From an uncultured Myxococcaceae bacterium (GTDB lineage: Bacteria > Myxococcota_A > Polyangia > Polyangiales > Ga0077539), in the NCBI GenBank assembly GCA_945952225.1, contig CAMFHP010000014.1:1-64000 (forward strand): 64,000 bases of DNA, given 5' to 3'. The notes beneath the pieces are model-generated. The model saw only the letters and a program-made list of their open reading frames with translations, searched no databases and was not told where the DNA came from. The translations under genes and the position numbers were made by a program. Shown here one piece after another: positions 42,447 to 51,534 of the stretch. Every line of letters begins with the position of its first letter. Position 1 is the stretch's first letter.

Positions 42447-42797
42447 ATGGCAACGATCACCGTCGCGGGACCGGTCGAGCGCACCATCGAGGCGCAGCCC
42501 GGCATCTCGCTCCTCCGCGCGCTTCAAGACGCAGGCTCGCCCATCGCCACCTCGTGCGGCGGCGTCGCGACCTGCGCCCTCTGCCGCGTGACCGTCACGC
42601 ACGGCCGCGAGCACCTCACCCCCCTCGTCGACACCGAGATCAACCACCTCGGCACCATCGCCAAGATCGTGGGCCTGCGCCTCGCGTGTCAGGCGAAGCT
42701 CACGGGCACCGGCGACGTGCGCGTCGAGGTGCCCGAGGTCGAAGACGTGGCCGCCCGCAAGGCCGCGAAGGCCGCCCGCCTCCGTCAGCGCCGCTGA
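42447..42797 (+). CDS. 2Fe-2S ferredoxin (adrenodoxin-like spacing)
   Basis: 116 residues. Cluster ligands are Cys37, Cys43, Cys46 and Cys81, spaced C-x5-C-x2-C...C as in adrenodoxin/Isc-type ferredoxins. The upstream helix (SLLRALQDAG) matches the beta-grasp fold. The C-terminus is a Lys/Ala/Arg tail (ARKAAKAARLRQRR). It is a low-potential electron carrier; no redox partner is adjacent except the convergent SDR gene 3 bp away, which is a nicotinamide enzyme and not an obvious partner. Some C-x5-C-x2-C domains occur at the N-terminus of adenylate cyclases, but no cyclase follows here. Confidence 0.88.
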   Translation: MATITVAGPVERTIEAQPGISLLRALQDAGSPIATSCGGVATCALCRVTVTHGREHLTPLVDTEINHLGTIAKIVGLRLACQAKLTGTGDVRVEVPEVEDVAARKAAKAARLRQRR

Positions 42798-42800
42798 CCG

Positions 42801-43724
42801 TCAGAGCCCGCCCCAGTCGACGCGCGTGAGCTCGCGCGAGACCGTCCAAAGACGCTCCGCCGCGCCGTCGTCGCGCGCCTTCACGCTGCGCGAGGCGAGC
42901 TCGGGGTGCCCCCACATGAACCGCGACGGGCCGTAGAACTCGTCGCCCTTCACGTTGCGATCCGCCGCGGCGCGCACCGTCGGGAGCGCGCCCATCTCCG
43001 CCGACTGCGCCATCACCGCGTTGCCGAGGTGGAGCGAGCGCGCCATGAGCCCGCCCTCCATCGACGCCGCGCTGGTGACCTGAAGGTTCGTCGCCGAGTA
43101 GCCCGGGTGCGCCGCGAGCGTGATGACGTTCGGGTGCGCCTTCGCGAGGCGACGGTGGAGCGCGCGGGTGAAGAGCAGGTTCGCGAGCTTGCTCTGCGCG
43201 TAGGCCGTCCACCGCTCGTAGCGGCGCTCGCCCATGAGGTCGTCGAAGTCGATGCGACCGCCCCAGTGGATGCCGCTGGAGATGTTCACCACGCGCGCCG
43301 CGGTGCGCTTCGCGAGCAGCGGCAGCACCAGACCCGTCAGCGCGAAGTGCCCGAGGTGGTTCGTGCCGAGCTGCATCTCGAACCCGTCGGCCGTGAGCGT
43401 GCGCGGCAGCGCCATCACGCCCGCGTTGTTCACCAGCACATCGATGCCGTCGGGAAACTTCTGCCCGAGCGCATCGGCGAAGGCCCGCACGCTCGCGAGG
43501 CTCGCGAGGTCGAGGGCCATCACGTCGAGGCGCGCATCGTCACGCTCGGCGCGGATGCGTCGCACGGCCTCGTCGGCCTTCGAGGGCGTCCGGCACGCAA
43601 GCACCACACGGGCGCCGCGGCGGGCGAGGAGGCGCGCGGCTTCGAGGCCGATGCCGCTGTTGGCACCGGTGATCACGAAGGTGAGCGCGGTGAGATCGTC
43701 GAGCTGTTCCGGGGTCCAGGGCAT
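42801..43724 (-). CDS. short-chain dehydrogenase/reductase (retinol dehydrogenase-like)
   Basis: 307 residues. NAD(P)-binding TGANSGIG at 19-26, then LVNNAGVMA, the catalytic Ser in VVNISSGIHWGG and YAQSK (Tyr, Lys). The arrangement and length match the WWOX/RDH11-13-like SDR group. ACRTPSKADEAVRRI after the second strand favours NADP. The substrate is unknown. It follows the bet/recT-like gene on the same strand with a 37-bp gap. Confidence 0.9.
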   Translation of the reverse strand: MPWTPEQLDDLTALTFVITGANSGIGLEAARLLARRGARVVLACRTPSKADEAVRRIRAERDDARLDVMALDLASLASVRAFADALGQKFPDGIDVLVNNAGVMALPRTLTADGFEMQLGTNHLGHFALTGLVLPLLAKRTAARVVNISSGIHWGGRIDFDDLMGERRYERWTAYAQSKLANLLFTRALHRRLAKAHPNVITLAAHPGYSATNLQVTSAASMEGGLMARSLHLGNAVMAQSAEMGALPTVRAAADRNVKGDEFYGPSRFMWGHPELASRSVKARDDGAAERLWTVSRELTRVDWGGL

Positions 43725-43761
43725 GGCGGGCCGAGGTTCTACTGCGAGGCGGGGGCGGCGG

Positions 43762-44628
43762 TCAGCCGAAGAAGTCCATCCACGGGTCGCTGCGGGGCGT
43801 CGGCGAGGTTGCCGTGATGCTTGATGCGTTCGTCGCCGCGGGAGGCGCCTCCGGGGGCCCTGCAGGCTCGGCGAGCACGGTCTTCACCACCGGTCCGTGC
43901 CGTGTCGGAGGCTCGCGCGGCGCCTCGGGTTGCGAGGCCACCGCAGGCAGCGAGGCGTGGATGTGAAACTCCGTGCGGGCCACGGGCTCGATGGGTGCGA
44001 TTCCATGCGTCGCAGGGCCCTGGGAACGCGTCGGTTGGGGCGTCGGATCGCGCTGCGCCTGCGCCATCTCGTCGACGGTGTAGAGCCCCGCCATGTCTTC
44101 GGGAAAGGCCTTTCGCAGCGCGAGGGCCTCGCTGCACTTCGCGAGCATCACGTGGGGCATGCGCGCCCACATCGCCGTCGGGCGGCTCTTGCCCGTCTGC
44201 TTGTCGCGGATGGTCTGCACGTACTCGTTCCAGTACGCGACGCCCACCGCGGGACGGGGCCAGTCGCGGCGCCACACGCGCACCTTGCAGAGCTTGATCG
44301 TGCCGTCGGGGTTGTCGACGAACTCGGGCTCGTCCTGCCCCTGGTAGAGCCCCGTGCGCTCGGCGATCGCGCGGAGCCCGTCGATCGACACCTGCGTCGA
44401 CCACACCATGCGGTGCTTCTCCGAGTCCCAGCGCTGCACGAAGTGAATCTGCCGCAGCAGCGGGTTGAGCCGCCGCGCGCGCGCCACTTCGAGCAGCACC
44501 TCGAACTCCGCATCGCTGGCCCCGTTCGCGAACGTGTCGCGAATGAGCTGCCGCTGCGACGCCGTGAAATCGAACCCCTCGCGCTCCGCGGAGACCGCGC
44601 TCGCGACGCTCAACGCGCGCCCGTTCAT
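43762..44628 (-). CDS. Bet/RecT-family single-strand annealing protein
   Basis: 288 residues. The core (~20-190) matches lambda Red-beta/Bet: LLEVARARRLNPLLRQIHFV, STQVSIDGLRAIAERTGLYQG, WARMPHVMLAKCSEALALRKAFPEDMAGLYTVDEM. These proteins anneal complementary single strands during recombination, normally with a phage exonuclease. The C-terminal ~90 residues are Pro/Ala-rich and disordered. No exonuclease (RecE/Exo), Gam, SSB or phage structural gene is nearby; neighbours are housekeeping genes and codon use looks native. It may be a domesticated phage gene. Confidence 0.88.
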   Translation of the reverse strand: MNGRALSVASAVSAEREGFDFTASQRQLIRDTFANGASDAEFEVLLEVARARRLNPLLRQIHFVQRWDSEKHRMVWSTQVSIDGLRAIAERTGLYQGQDEPEFVDNPDGTIKLCKVRVWRRDWPRPAVGVAYWNEYVQTIRDKQTGKSRPTAMWARMPHVMLAKCSEALALRKAFPEDMAGLYTVDEMAQAQRDPTPQPTRSQGPATHGIAPIEPVARTEFHIHASLPAVASQPEAPREPPTRHGPVVKTVLAEPAGPPEAPPAATNASSITATSPTPRSDPWMDFFG

Positions 44629-44683
44629 GGGTGGTGACTGTACGTGCGTTCAGTGATCGCCCGCAAGGGGCGACGGGGTGTGA

Positions 44684-45484
44684 TCAGCGCGCGAAGCGGT
44701 CGAGTCCGAAGCGGCGGATCGCGTTCTCGGTGGTGCGCGCGCGGAGGTCGCGCTCGGCGATGCCGAGGGTGCCCGCGAGGTGCGCGGCGGTGCGCGAGAG
44801 GTACGCGGGCTCGTTGCGCTTGCCCCGCATGGGCATCGGCGCGAGGTAGGGCGCGTCGGTCTCGATCAGCATGCGGTCGAGGGGAACGGTCTTCGCCGCC
44901 GCGCGCAGGTCGTCGGACTTCTTGAACGTCACGATGCCCGAGAACGAGATGTCGAAGCCGAGATCCATCGCGGCCTTCGCAAAGGACGCGTCTTCGGAGA
45001 AGCAGTGGATCACGCCGCCCACGTCGCGCGCGCCCTCGTCGCGCAGGATCGCGAGCGTGTCGTCGGGCGCCGCCCGCGTGTGGATCACGAGGGGCTTCTT
45101 CGCTGCGCGCGCGAGCGCCACGAAGCGTCGAAAGGCCTCGCGCTGCGCCTCGCGGGGCGAGTGATCGTAGTGGTAGTCGAGCCCCACTTCGCCGACCGCG
45201 ACGACGCGCGCATCGGCGGCGAGCGAGGCCATGAGGTCCATCGCGTCGGGCGTGGCCGTCACCGCGTCGTGGGGATGGATGCCCACCGTCGCCACCACGT
45301 CGGCGTGCGCGTGCGCGAGGCCCACGGCGTCGGGCGCGCTGCCGGTTCCGCGGCCCGAGCCGATGGTGACGAACCACACGATGCCCTCGGCCCGTCCGCG
45401 TTCGAGAATGGCCTCTCGCTCGTCACCGAAGTCGGCGAAGTCGAGGTGGCAGTGCGAGTCGATGAGCGGCGTGCGGTCGGTCAC
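44684..45484 (-). CDS. tatD: TatD-family metal-dependent DNase
   Basis: 266 residues from GTG 45484. TIM-barrel metal ligands are clear: DSHCHLDF (first two His), VGEVGLDYHYDHSP (Glu), LVIHTRAAPDD (His), GVIHCFSED (His) and LIETDAPYLAPMP (Asp). Family members are 3'-5' exonucleases acting on DNA. Its start overlaps the stop of the upstream HEAT-repeat gene (GTGA). In Bacillus subtilis the homologue yabD follows metS; here only the HEAT gene lies between metG and tatD. Confidence 0.94.
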   Translation of the reverse strand: MTDRTPLIDSHCHLDFADFGDEREAILERGRAEGIVWFVTIGSGRGTGSAPDAVGLAHAHADVVATVGIHPHDAVTATPDAMDLMASLAADARVVAVGEVGLDYHYDHSPREAQREAFRRFVALARAAKKPLVIHTRAAPDDTLAILRDEGARDVGGVIHCFSEDASFAKAAMDLGFDISFSGIVTFKKSDDLRAAAKTVPLDRMLIETDAPYLAPMPMRGKRNEPAYLSRTAAHLAGTLGIAERDLRARTTENAIRRFGLDRFAR

Positions 45485-46623
45485 GGCGTGGCCTCGATGC
45501 GGGCGAGGGCCCGGCGTGCGGCGTCGCGCACGTCGGAGCGGTCATGGGTGCGCGCGAGGCGCGAGAGGGCCGTACGCGAACGCGACGTGCCCACCACCGA
45601 GAGCGCGTCGAGCACGATCGTGGCCTCGACACTTCCGCCGTCGAGGAGGTCGAGGAGCGTGCCCTCCGCAGCGGTGAGACGGGCCACGCGAACGAGCTTC
45701 ACCGCAGCCTCGCGGCGACCGGGAAGCAGCGAGTGGAGCTGCTCGACGATCTCGTTGCACGCGCGCTCATCGCCGAGCCGCGCGAGGGAGGCGCGGGCCA
45801 CGCTGCGCGCGGGCGAGGGGATCACCCGCCACGCCACCGACGAGAGCGTCTCGCGGGCCATGGGCACGTCGTCGGGCGACACCGCGCCGAGGAGTTCCAG
45901 GGACTCGTGGAGGTACGCATCGAGGTCGCCGCCCTCGACCTGACGGAGCCCGCGCACGAACTCGCAGAGCACGGGCACCGCGTCGCGTTCGCCCATGCGC
46001 GCGCAGGCGATGGCCGCCGCGACCTTCACGCGCTCCGAGGTCGCCGCGCAGGCGGTGTGGAGCGCGTCGAGGCAGCGCGTGCGGGCGGCGTCGTCGAGGG
46101 CGTTCTCCGTGCGCTGATCGGGGTCGACGGCGAAGAGTCGGCCGAGCTGCTCCGCGGCCTCGGAGGCGATCCACGGGTCGTCGCTCGCGAGCGCGTCGAG
46201 GCACGCGCGAAAGCCCTCCGCGGGGTCGAGCGAGAGCACCCCGAGGAGCGCCTGGTAGCGCACGTCGGCGTGGTCGTGGGCGAGCGCCTCGCGCAGCAGT
46301 TCGAGGGCCCGCGCGCCGCCCGCTTCGGCGAGGGCCACCACCGCGAGCTGGCGCACGTTCGAATCGCCGTCGTCGAGCAGCGTCGCCATGCGCTCCGCGT
46401 GGTGCCGTGCGCGCAGCGTTCCCAGCGCGGTGAGGGCCGCGCCGCGCACCTCGGACCAGGTGTCGTCGAGGAGCGCCACGAGCGCATCGGAGGCCGCGCG
46501 CGGGTTCTCGTCACCCACGAGCCCGAGGTCGTGGGCCGCCGAGGCGCGCACGGCGGGCTTCGTCGCGCGGAGGTCACGCATCGCGGCGTCGTAGGTTCGT
46601 CGCAGCGGAGGCAGGGAGAACAT
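45481..46623 (-). CDS. HEAT-repeat protein
   Basis: 380 residues made almost entirely of HEAT/PBS-lyase-type repeats of about 31-33 residues, for example AVRASAAHDLGLVGDENPRAA, SDALVALLDDTWSEVRGAALTALG and ADVRYQALLGVLSLDPAEG. There is no signal peptide or enzyme motif. Such repeats form a protein-binding solenoid. The gene lies between metG (37 bp) and tatD (overlapping), so it belongs to the same transcript; whether it acts with them is unknown. Confidence 0.85.
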   Translation of the reverse strand: MFSLPPLRRTYDAAMRDLRATKPAVRASAAHDLGLVGDENPRAASDALVALLDDTWSEVRGAALTALGTLRARHHAERMATLLDDGDSNVRQLAVVALAEAGGARALELLREALAHDHADVRYQALLGVLSLDPAEGFRACLDALASDDPWIASEAAEQLGRLFAVDPDQRTENALDDAARTRCLDALHTACAATSERVKVAAAIACARMGERDAVPVLCEFVRGLRQVEGGDLDAYLHESLELLGAVSPDDVPMARETLSSVAWRVIPSPARSVARASLARLGDERACNEIVEQLHSLLPGRREAAVKLVRVARLTAAEGTLLDLLDGGSVEATIVLDALSVVGTSRSRTALSRLARTHDRSDVRDAARRALARIEATP

Positions 46624-46660
46624 GCGGTGCCTCGTCGTCGCGCAGCGCGCGGGGAGAGCG

Positions 46661-48676
46661 TTACTTCACGCGCGTGCCGGGCGCGTGATCCTTCTCGAAG
46701 GTCGCGAGCGAGAGGCCGTCGGAGGGCCCGGCGGCGAGGAGCATCCCGTGCGACACGAGGCCGCCGCCGAAGTCGCGCGGCGGGAGGTTCGCGACGACGA
46801 CCACCTGCTTGTTCACCAGCGCCTCGGGCGCATACGCCAGCGCGATGCCCGCGATGATGGTGCGCGGCCCCGCGGGCTCACCGAGGTCGATGGAGAGCTT
46901 CAGGAGCTTGTCTTTGCGCGGGATGCGCTCGGCGGTGAGCACACGACCGAGGCGCAAATCGACCTTCGCCATGAGCTCGTCGTACGTGATGGGCCCCGGG
47001 GGCTCCGTCGCTTCGGGCGCCTTCGCGGCGGGCTTCTCGGCCTTCGCGGGCGCGGCGGGCTTCTCCGCGGGCTTCGTCTCGGTGGTCACATCGAGCTCCT
47101 TGAAGATCTGCGCTTCGAGCGCGGCGTCGTACTTCGGAAACACGGGCGAGGGCGTTCCCACGGGCGCGTGCGCCGCGAGGCCGCCCCAGGTCACGGGCCA
47201 CTGATCGACGTCGACGAGCGGGCTCACGGGGTCGAGACCGAGCTGCGCGCGCATCGCGTCGGACTTCGACGGCGTCGCGGGCCAGAGCATCAGCGACACG
47301 ATCCGAACGAGCTCCAGCACGTGGTAGATCACCGCGGCGAGGCGGGCGGTGTCGTGGGCCTTCGCGAGCTTCCACGGGGCCTGCTCGTCGAAGTAGCGGT
47401 TGCCTGCGCGCGCGAGCTCGATGGTCGCTTCGAGGGCGCGGTGCGGGGCCACGTCGCGCCACGCATCGGCGGCCTCGCGGGCCTTCGTCGCCGCGAGCGT
47501 TTCGAGCGCGCGGTCGGCGTCGGTGAGCGCCTCGGCGGCCACGTGGGGAACGCGCCCCTCGAAGTGCTTCGTGAACGGCAGCGCGCGGTTCAACAGATTG
47601 CCCACGGTCTCGGCGAGCTCGCTGCGCGCGCGGCCCACGAGGGCGGGCACCGACCACTCGCCGTCTTGCCCGAACGAGACCTCGCGGAGGAGGAAGTACC
47701 GCAGCACGTCGGCGCCCACCGCGTCGGCCACGCGCACGGGGTCGGTGGTGCCGCGCCCCTGCGTCGCGCCCTCGCGCGTCTTCGAGAGCTTCTCGCCGCC
47801 CGTGAGCAACCACCCGTGGCTCCAGATCGTGCGCGGGAGCTGCGCGTCGTCGAGGCCCGCGCTCATCAAGAACGCCGGCCAGTACACCGCGTGGAAGCGC
47901 AGGATGTCCTTGCCCACGAGCTGCACGTCGGGGGGCCAGAGGTCCTTGCGCTGCGGGTCTCCCTCGACGGCCGTGAGGTAGTTGAACAGCGCGTCGAACC
48001 ACACGTACATCACGTGCTTCGGATCGCCGGGCACGGGGATGCCCCACGTGAAGCTCGTTCGCGAGATCGAGAGGTCTTTGAGCCCGCCCTCGACGAAGGA
48101 GATCACCTCGTTGAGCCGTCCCTCGGGGCGCACGAACTCGGGCCGCTCGCGGTAGAGCTTCAGCAGCCGATCGGCGTACGCGCTCAGGCGAAAGAAGTAC
48201 GACTGCTCCGCGACGCGCTCGACGGGCCGACGATGGATCGGGCAGAGGTTGCCCTCGACGAGCTCCTTCTCGGTCTTGTGGTCTTCGCAGGCCACGCAGT
48301 AGAGCCCCTCGTACGACCCGAGGTAGATGTCGCCGTTGTCGACGCACCGCTGCCACCAGCGCTGCACGCCCTCTTCGTGGCGACGCTCCGTGGTGCGGAT
48401 GAAATCATCGGGGCGACACAGAAGCTTCGGCCACAGGTCGCGGAAGCGCACCGACATCTCGTCGACGAAGGCCTGCGGGGTCATGGCCTTGCGCTGCGCC
48501 TCGCGTTCGAGCTTGAGCCCGTGCTCGTCGGTGCCCGTGAGAAAGTGCGTGCGCGCGCCGCGGAGCGCGTGAGCCCGCGTGAGCGCGTCGGCCACCACGG
48601 TGGTGTAGGCCGTGCCCACGTGGGGCGACGAGTTCACGTAGTAGATCGGCGTGGTGACGTAGAAGCTGCGGGTCAT
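46661..48676 (-). CDS. metG: methionyl-tRNA synthetase
   Basis: 671 residues from ATG 48676 (MTRSFYVTTPIYYVNSSPHV). Class I synthetase: HIGH-type PHVGTAYTT, KMSKS-type GEKLSKTREG, a zinc/CP knuckle region (YCVACEDHKTEKELVEGNLCP), anticodon-binding helices, an Ala/Lys/Pro hinge and a C-terminal EMAP/Trbp111 tRNA-binding domain (VDLRLGRVLTAERIPRKDKLL). It attaches methionine to tRNA-Met. The length matches the long, dimeric bacterial form. The frame is open 29 codons upstream but that part lacks homology. Confidence 0.97.
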   Translation of the reverse strand: MTRSFYVTTPIYYVNSSPHVGTAYTTVVADALTRAHALRGARTHFLTGTDEHGLKLEREAQRKAMTPQAFVDEMSVRFRDLWPKLLCRPDDFIRTTERRHEEGVQRWWQRCVDNGDIYLGSYEGLYCVACEDHKTEKELVEGNLCPIHRRPVERVAEQSYFFRLSAYADRLLKLYRERPEFVRPEGRLNEVISFVEGGLKDLSISRTSFTWGIPVPGDPKHVMYVWFDALFNYLTAVEGDPQRKDLWPPDVQLVGKDILRFHAVYWPAFLMSAGLDDAQLPRTIWSHGWLLTGGEKLSKTREGATQGRGTTDPVRVADAVGADVLRYFLLREVSFGQDGEWSVPALVGRARSELAETVGNLLNRALPFTKHFEGRVPHVAAEALTDADRALETLAATKAREAADAWRDVAPHRALEATIELARAGNRYFDEQAPWKLAKAHDTARLAAVIYHVLELVRIVSLMLWPATPSKSDAMRAQLGLDPVSPLVDVDQWPVTWGGLAAHAPVGTPSPVFPKYDAALEAQIFKELDVTTETKPAEKPAAPAKAEKPAAKAPEATEPPGPITYDELMAKVDLRLGRVLTAERIPRKDKLLKLSIDLGEPAGPRTIIAGIALAYAPEALVNKQVVVVANLPPRDFGGGLVSHGMLLAAGPSDGLSLATFEKDHAPGTRVK

Positions 48677-48759
48677 GGCGTGTGCCTCCGTCGGCGACGG
48701 GAGGGCGCGAGGTATAGCCACAAGCCCGCGCGACCGCACGCAAAAGCGCGGCGCCGCGG

Positions 48760-50358
48760 TCACTCCGTGGGGGCGCCGTCGGGGGCTTCGGAGGCGTCGT
48801 CACCGGCCTCGCGGCGCGCGCCATCGGGGGCGAACACCGGGCGCACGTCGTCGACGGAGAAGACCTCCATCGGGCCGTCGGCGAAGACCACCCGCACCGT
48901 GCGGGCGAGCACGTCGACGTCGCGCACGCGCCCCTCGCCCTTCGGCGTGTGCACGCGCTTGCCGTGCTTCGGAAAGAGCGCGCGCTGCTGGCGATAGAAC
49001 GCGTCCTCGTACACGAGGCAGCACATGAGCCGACCGCACACGCCCGACACGCGCTGCGGCGTGAGCGCGAGGCCCTGATCCTTCGCCTGACGGATCGAGA
49101 CCGGCGCGAAGTCCGAGAGGAAGGTGTTGCAGCAGAGCTGGAGCCCGCAGGGCCCCACGCCGCCGAGGTTCTTCGCGGCGTCGCGCACGCCCACGTGACG
49201 GATCTCGACGCGTCCGCGGAGCGCGTTGGTGAGCGCGCGCGCCACGTCGCGGAGCTCCAGTCGCTCTTCGCTCGCGAGGTAGACCACGTTGCGTCCGCCG
49301 GTGATGCCGCACTCGACGCGCACGACCTTGGCGGGGAGGTTCATCTCGCGCGCGACCTTCGCCGCGAGCCGCATGGCCTCGGCCTCGCGCACACGCAGCC
49401 GCGCCTCGGCGCGCAGGTCCGACTCGCCGGCCTTGCGCAGCACACGCATCGGGAGCCGCGCGCTCACCATCTGCCGTCGCGGCGGCGAGGTGATGGTGGC
49501 GAGCTCCATCCCGCGCTCGCCTTCGAGCACCACGGTGTCTCCGCGACGGAGGATCACGTTGCCCGCGTCGACGGCGAATCCCCGCGGCGCCTCCGCGGTG
49601 CGCGCGATGGCCACGGCCGCGAGCGTCGACGCGTCGCCCCACTCGTAGTCGGGAAAGGCCGGCTCGCTCCACGGTTCGACGGTGTCGGGCCCCGCGAGCG
49701 TGAGGTGCAGCCTGCGCGGCGGCGCGGGCTCGGGCGCTGTGGTTTCGGCGACGGGCGCAGGCGACTCGTCGACCTCGCGCACCTCGCGAATCAGACGCGC
49801 TTGCGTGGGCGCGCGCTCGGGCTGCGGCGGCCGTCCATCGCGGGGCGCCCCCGGTCGCGGACCCTGCGCGGTGGGAGCGCCCTGCGGCGGCCCACGGCGG
49901 CCTTCGTGACCCTGCGGACGTTGCGACGGCCCCGCGCCCTGCGGCCCACGCGAAGGCGGCCTCGGGCCGTTGCCCTGCGCCGCAGGAAGGTCACCGGGCA
50001 CACGCGGCGGACGCGGAATCGCGGGCCCCTGCTGCGGACCTCCCGACGGCCCCTGCGGACGCCTGGAGGGTCTCGGACGGTCGTTGCCCTGCGGTCGCTG
50101 CGCGTCGCCTCCCTGCGGGCGTTGGGGGCCCTGCTGCGGCGGTCGCTGCGGGCCCTGCGGTGGCGGTCGCTTCGAAGGCCTTGGGGCTTCGTTGCCGTGC
50201 GGTCGTTGCGGGCCCTGCTGCGGACGTTGCGGACCCTGCTGCGGCGGTCGCTTCGAAGGCCTCGGGGCTTCGTTCTCGGGCGGTCGTTTCGAAGGTCGCG
50301 GCGCCTCGTTGGCGGGCGGCGGTCGCTTCGAAGGGCGCGGCTGTTCCTGGTCGCTCAT
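48760..50358 (-). CDS. ricT: RicT-like PSP1-domain protein with Arg/Pro-rich repeat N-terminus
   Basis: 532 residues. The C-terminal ~300 are the PSP1/RicT (YaaT) region with its Cys-rich iron-sulfur site: GVGPCGLQLCCNTFLSDF and SGVCGRLMCCLVYEDAFY. GKRVHTPKGEGRVRDVDVL follows. The first ~210 residues are a disordered Arg/Pro/Gln repeat (RPSKRPPP, PQRPPQQGPQRP), far longer than in Bacillus YaaT. In Bacillus RicT works with RicA and RicF in RNA processing and development; neither partner is visible. Start ATG 50358 overlaps the holB stop (ATGA). Confidence 0.9.
   Translation of the reverse strand: MSDQEQPRPSKRPPPANEAPRPSKRPPENEAPRPSKRPPQQGPQRPQQGPQRPHGNEAPRPSKRPPPQGPQRPPQQGPQRPQGGDAQRPQGNDRPRPSRRPQGPSGGPQQGPAIPRPPRVPGDLPAAQGNGPRPPSRGPQGAGPSQRPQGHEGRRGPPQGAPTAQGPRPGAPRDGRPPQPERAPTQARLIREVREVDESPAPVAETTAPEPAPPRRLHLTLAGPDTVEPWSEPAFPDYEWGDASTLAAVAIARTAEAPRGFAVDAGNVILRRGDTVVLEGERGMELATITSPPRRQMVSARLPMRVLRKAGESDLRAEARLRVREAEAMRLAAKVAREMNLPAKVVRVECGITGGRNVVYLASEERLELRDVARALTNALRGRVEIRHVGVRDAAKNLGGVGPCGLQLCCNTFLSDFAPVSIRQAKDQGLALTPQRVSGVCGRLMCCLVYEDAFYRQQRALFPKHGKRVHTPKGEGRVRDVDVLARTVRVVFADGPMEVFSVDDVRPVFAPDGARREAGDDASEAPDGAPTE
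49990..50345 (-). repeat. Arg/Pro/Gln coding repeat in the RicT N-terminus
   Basis: Imperfect repeats with units like RPSKRPP and GPQRPQQ, in frame. Low-complexity, basic and likely disordered; it may bind RNA. Confidence 0.6.
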
Positions 50359-51428
50359 GCGCGTGCCTCGCGGAGTCGCACGAGCATCGCCTGGAGGACG
50401 AGCTGCACGTTGGGGGTGGCGCCGCCGTCGAGCAGCGATTGGGTGTCACGAACGATGTCGGCGCGGGCCGCGTTCACGGCGGCCTGTCGGGGGCGCGCGC
50501 TCGCGTGCTGCAGCGCCTCGTGGCGAAAGTACCGTTGCAGAAGCAGAAGTACGGTGTCGAGGTCGTGGCGATCGAGCTCCTTCGCGCGCTCGCCGAGGGT
50601 GACGTACACGCCGGGTGATCCTGCGCGCAGGGCGTTGAGCACCTCGTCGACCATGGCCTGACGGGCCTTGTGGGCCTCGCGGTCGCGAAACTCCAACGCG
50701 CGCCCGACGGAGCCGTCTCCGAGCGCGACGAGGTCGTCGATGTGCGCGGGATCGACGGAGAGCGACTCGGCACCGTCGCGCAGCACCGCGGCCACGTCGT
50801 CGGGCGCGAGGAGCCCGAAGCGCACGGTCTGGCACCGCGAGCGGATCGTCGTCAGCAGCGCCGACGGACGCGCCGTGACGAGCACGAAGTGGGTGTCGCG
50901 CGGCGGCTCTTCGAGGGTCTTCAGGAGCTTGTTCGCGGCCGCGGGGAGCAGCCGATCGGCCTCGCGAAAGATCACCCACCGCGTCGCGCCCTCGTGCGGG
51001 CGAAAGGGCATGCGCGTAAGGAGTTCCTCGATCTGCTCGACGGTGATGTTCTGCCGCAGGTCGGCCTCGGGGATCTCCTCGCGTCGACGCGTGCGCAGGG
51101 CTTCGGCCTCGGCGCGGTCGCGCGCGTTGTCGCGGGCGGCATCCTTCGGCGGATCCTTGAGCTCGCGCTGGAGCACGATCACGTCGGGGTGCATCGCGCG
51201 GGCGGTCTTGAGGCAGATCTCACAGGCGCCGCACGCGTCGCCGTCGTCGGTGCGCGCGCGGCAGTTCATGGTCTGCGCGAGCGCGTGGGCGAGGCGGTCC
51301 TTGCCGACGCCCGCGGGGCCCGCGAAGAGGTACACGCTCGACACGCGGTCGTTCGCGATCGCGCGACGCAGCAGCGACACGGCGGCGTCGTGCCCTCGAA
51401 CGCTGCGAAACCCGGCGAGTCCTGCCAT
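50355..51428 (-). CDS. holB: DNA polymerase III delta-prime subunit
   Basis: 357 residues from ATG 51428 (MAGLAGFRSVRGHDAAVSLL). Walker A GPAGVGKD around residues 37-44, a zinc module (Cys56, Cys66, Cys69, Cys72), NKLLKTLEEPPRDTHFVLVT and the SRC motif in TIRSRCQTVRF. It is part of the clamp loader. An intact Walker A is unusual for E. coli-type delta-prime but common in other phyla. It is the first gene of the holB-ricT-metG-HEAT-tatD run; tmk, which often precedes holB, is absent. Confidence 0.9.
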   Translation of the reverse strand: MAGLAGFRSVRGHDAAVSLLRRAIANDRVSSVYLFAGPAGVGKDRLAHALAQTMNCRARTDDGDACGACEICLKTARAMHPDVIVLQRELKDPPKDAARDNARDRAEAEALRTRRREEIPEADLRQNITVEQIEELLTRMPFRPHEGATRWVIFREADRLLPAAANKLLKTLEEPPRDTHFVLVTARPSALLTTIRSRCQTVRFGLLAPDDVAAVLRDGAESLSVDPAHIDDLVALGDGSVGRALEFRDREAHKARQAMVDEVLNALRAGSPGVYVTLGERAKELDRHDLDTVLLLLQRYFRHEALQHASARPRQAAVNAARADIVRDTQSLLDGGATPNVQLVLQAMLVRLREARA

Positions 51429-51534
51429 CACCACGGCGGGTGCGGGTAACACGTCGGCGGCGGGCCGCGCAACGGTCGCCGCCCGCGCGTTCGGGGTTGC
51501 CGCCGCTGCGCAGGGCCAACGACACTCGCGCTCC

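Noticed and set aside
50668-51534. Upstream extension of the GDPD frame
   Set aside because: It is antisense to holB and has no GDPD homology; the family motif begins right after ATG 51535.
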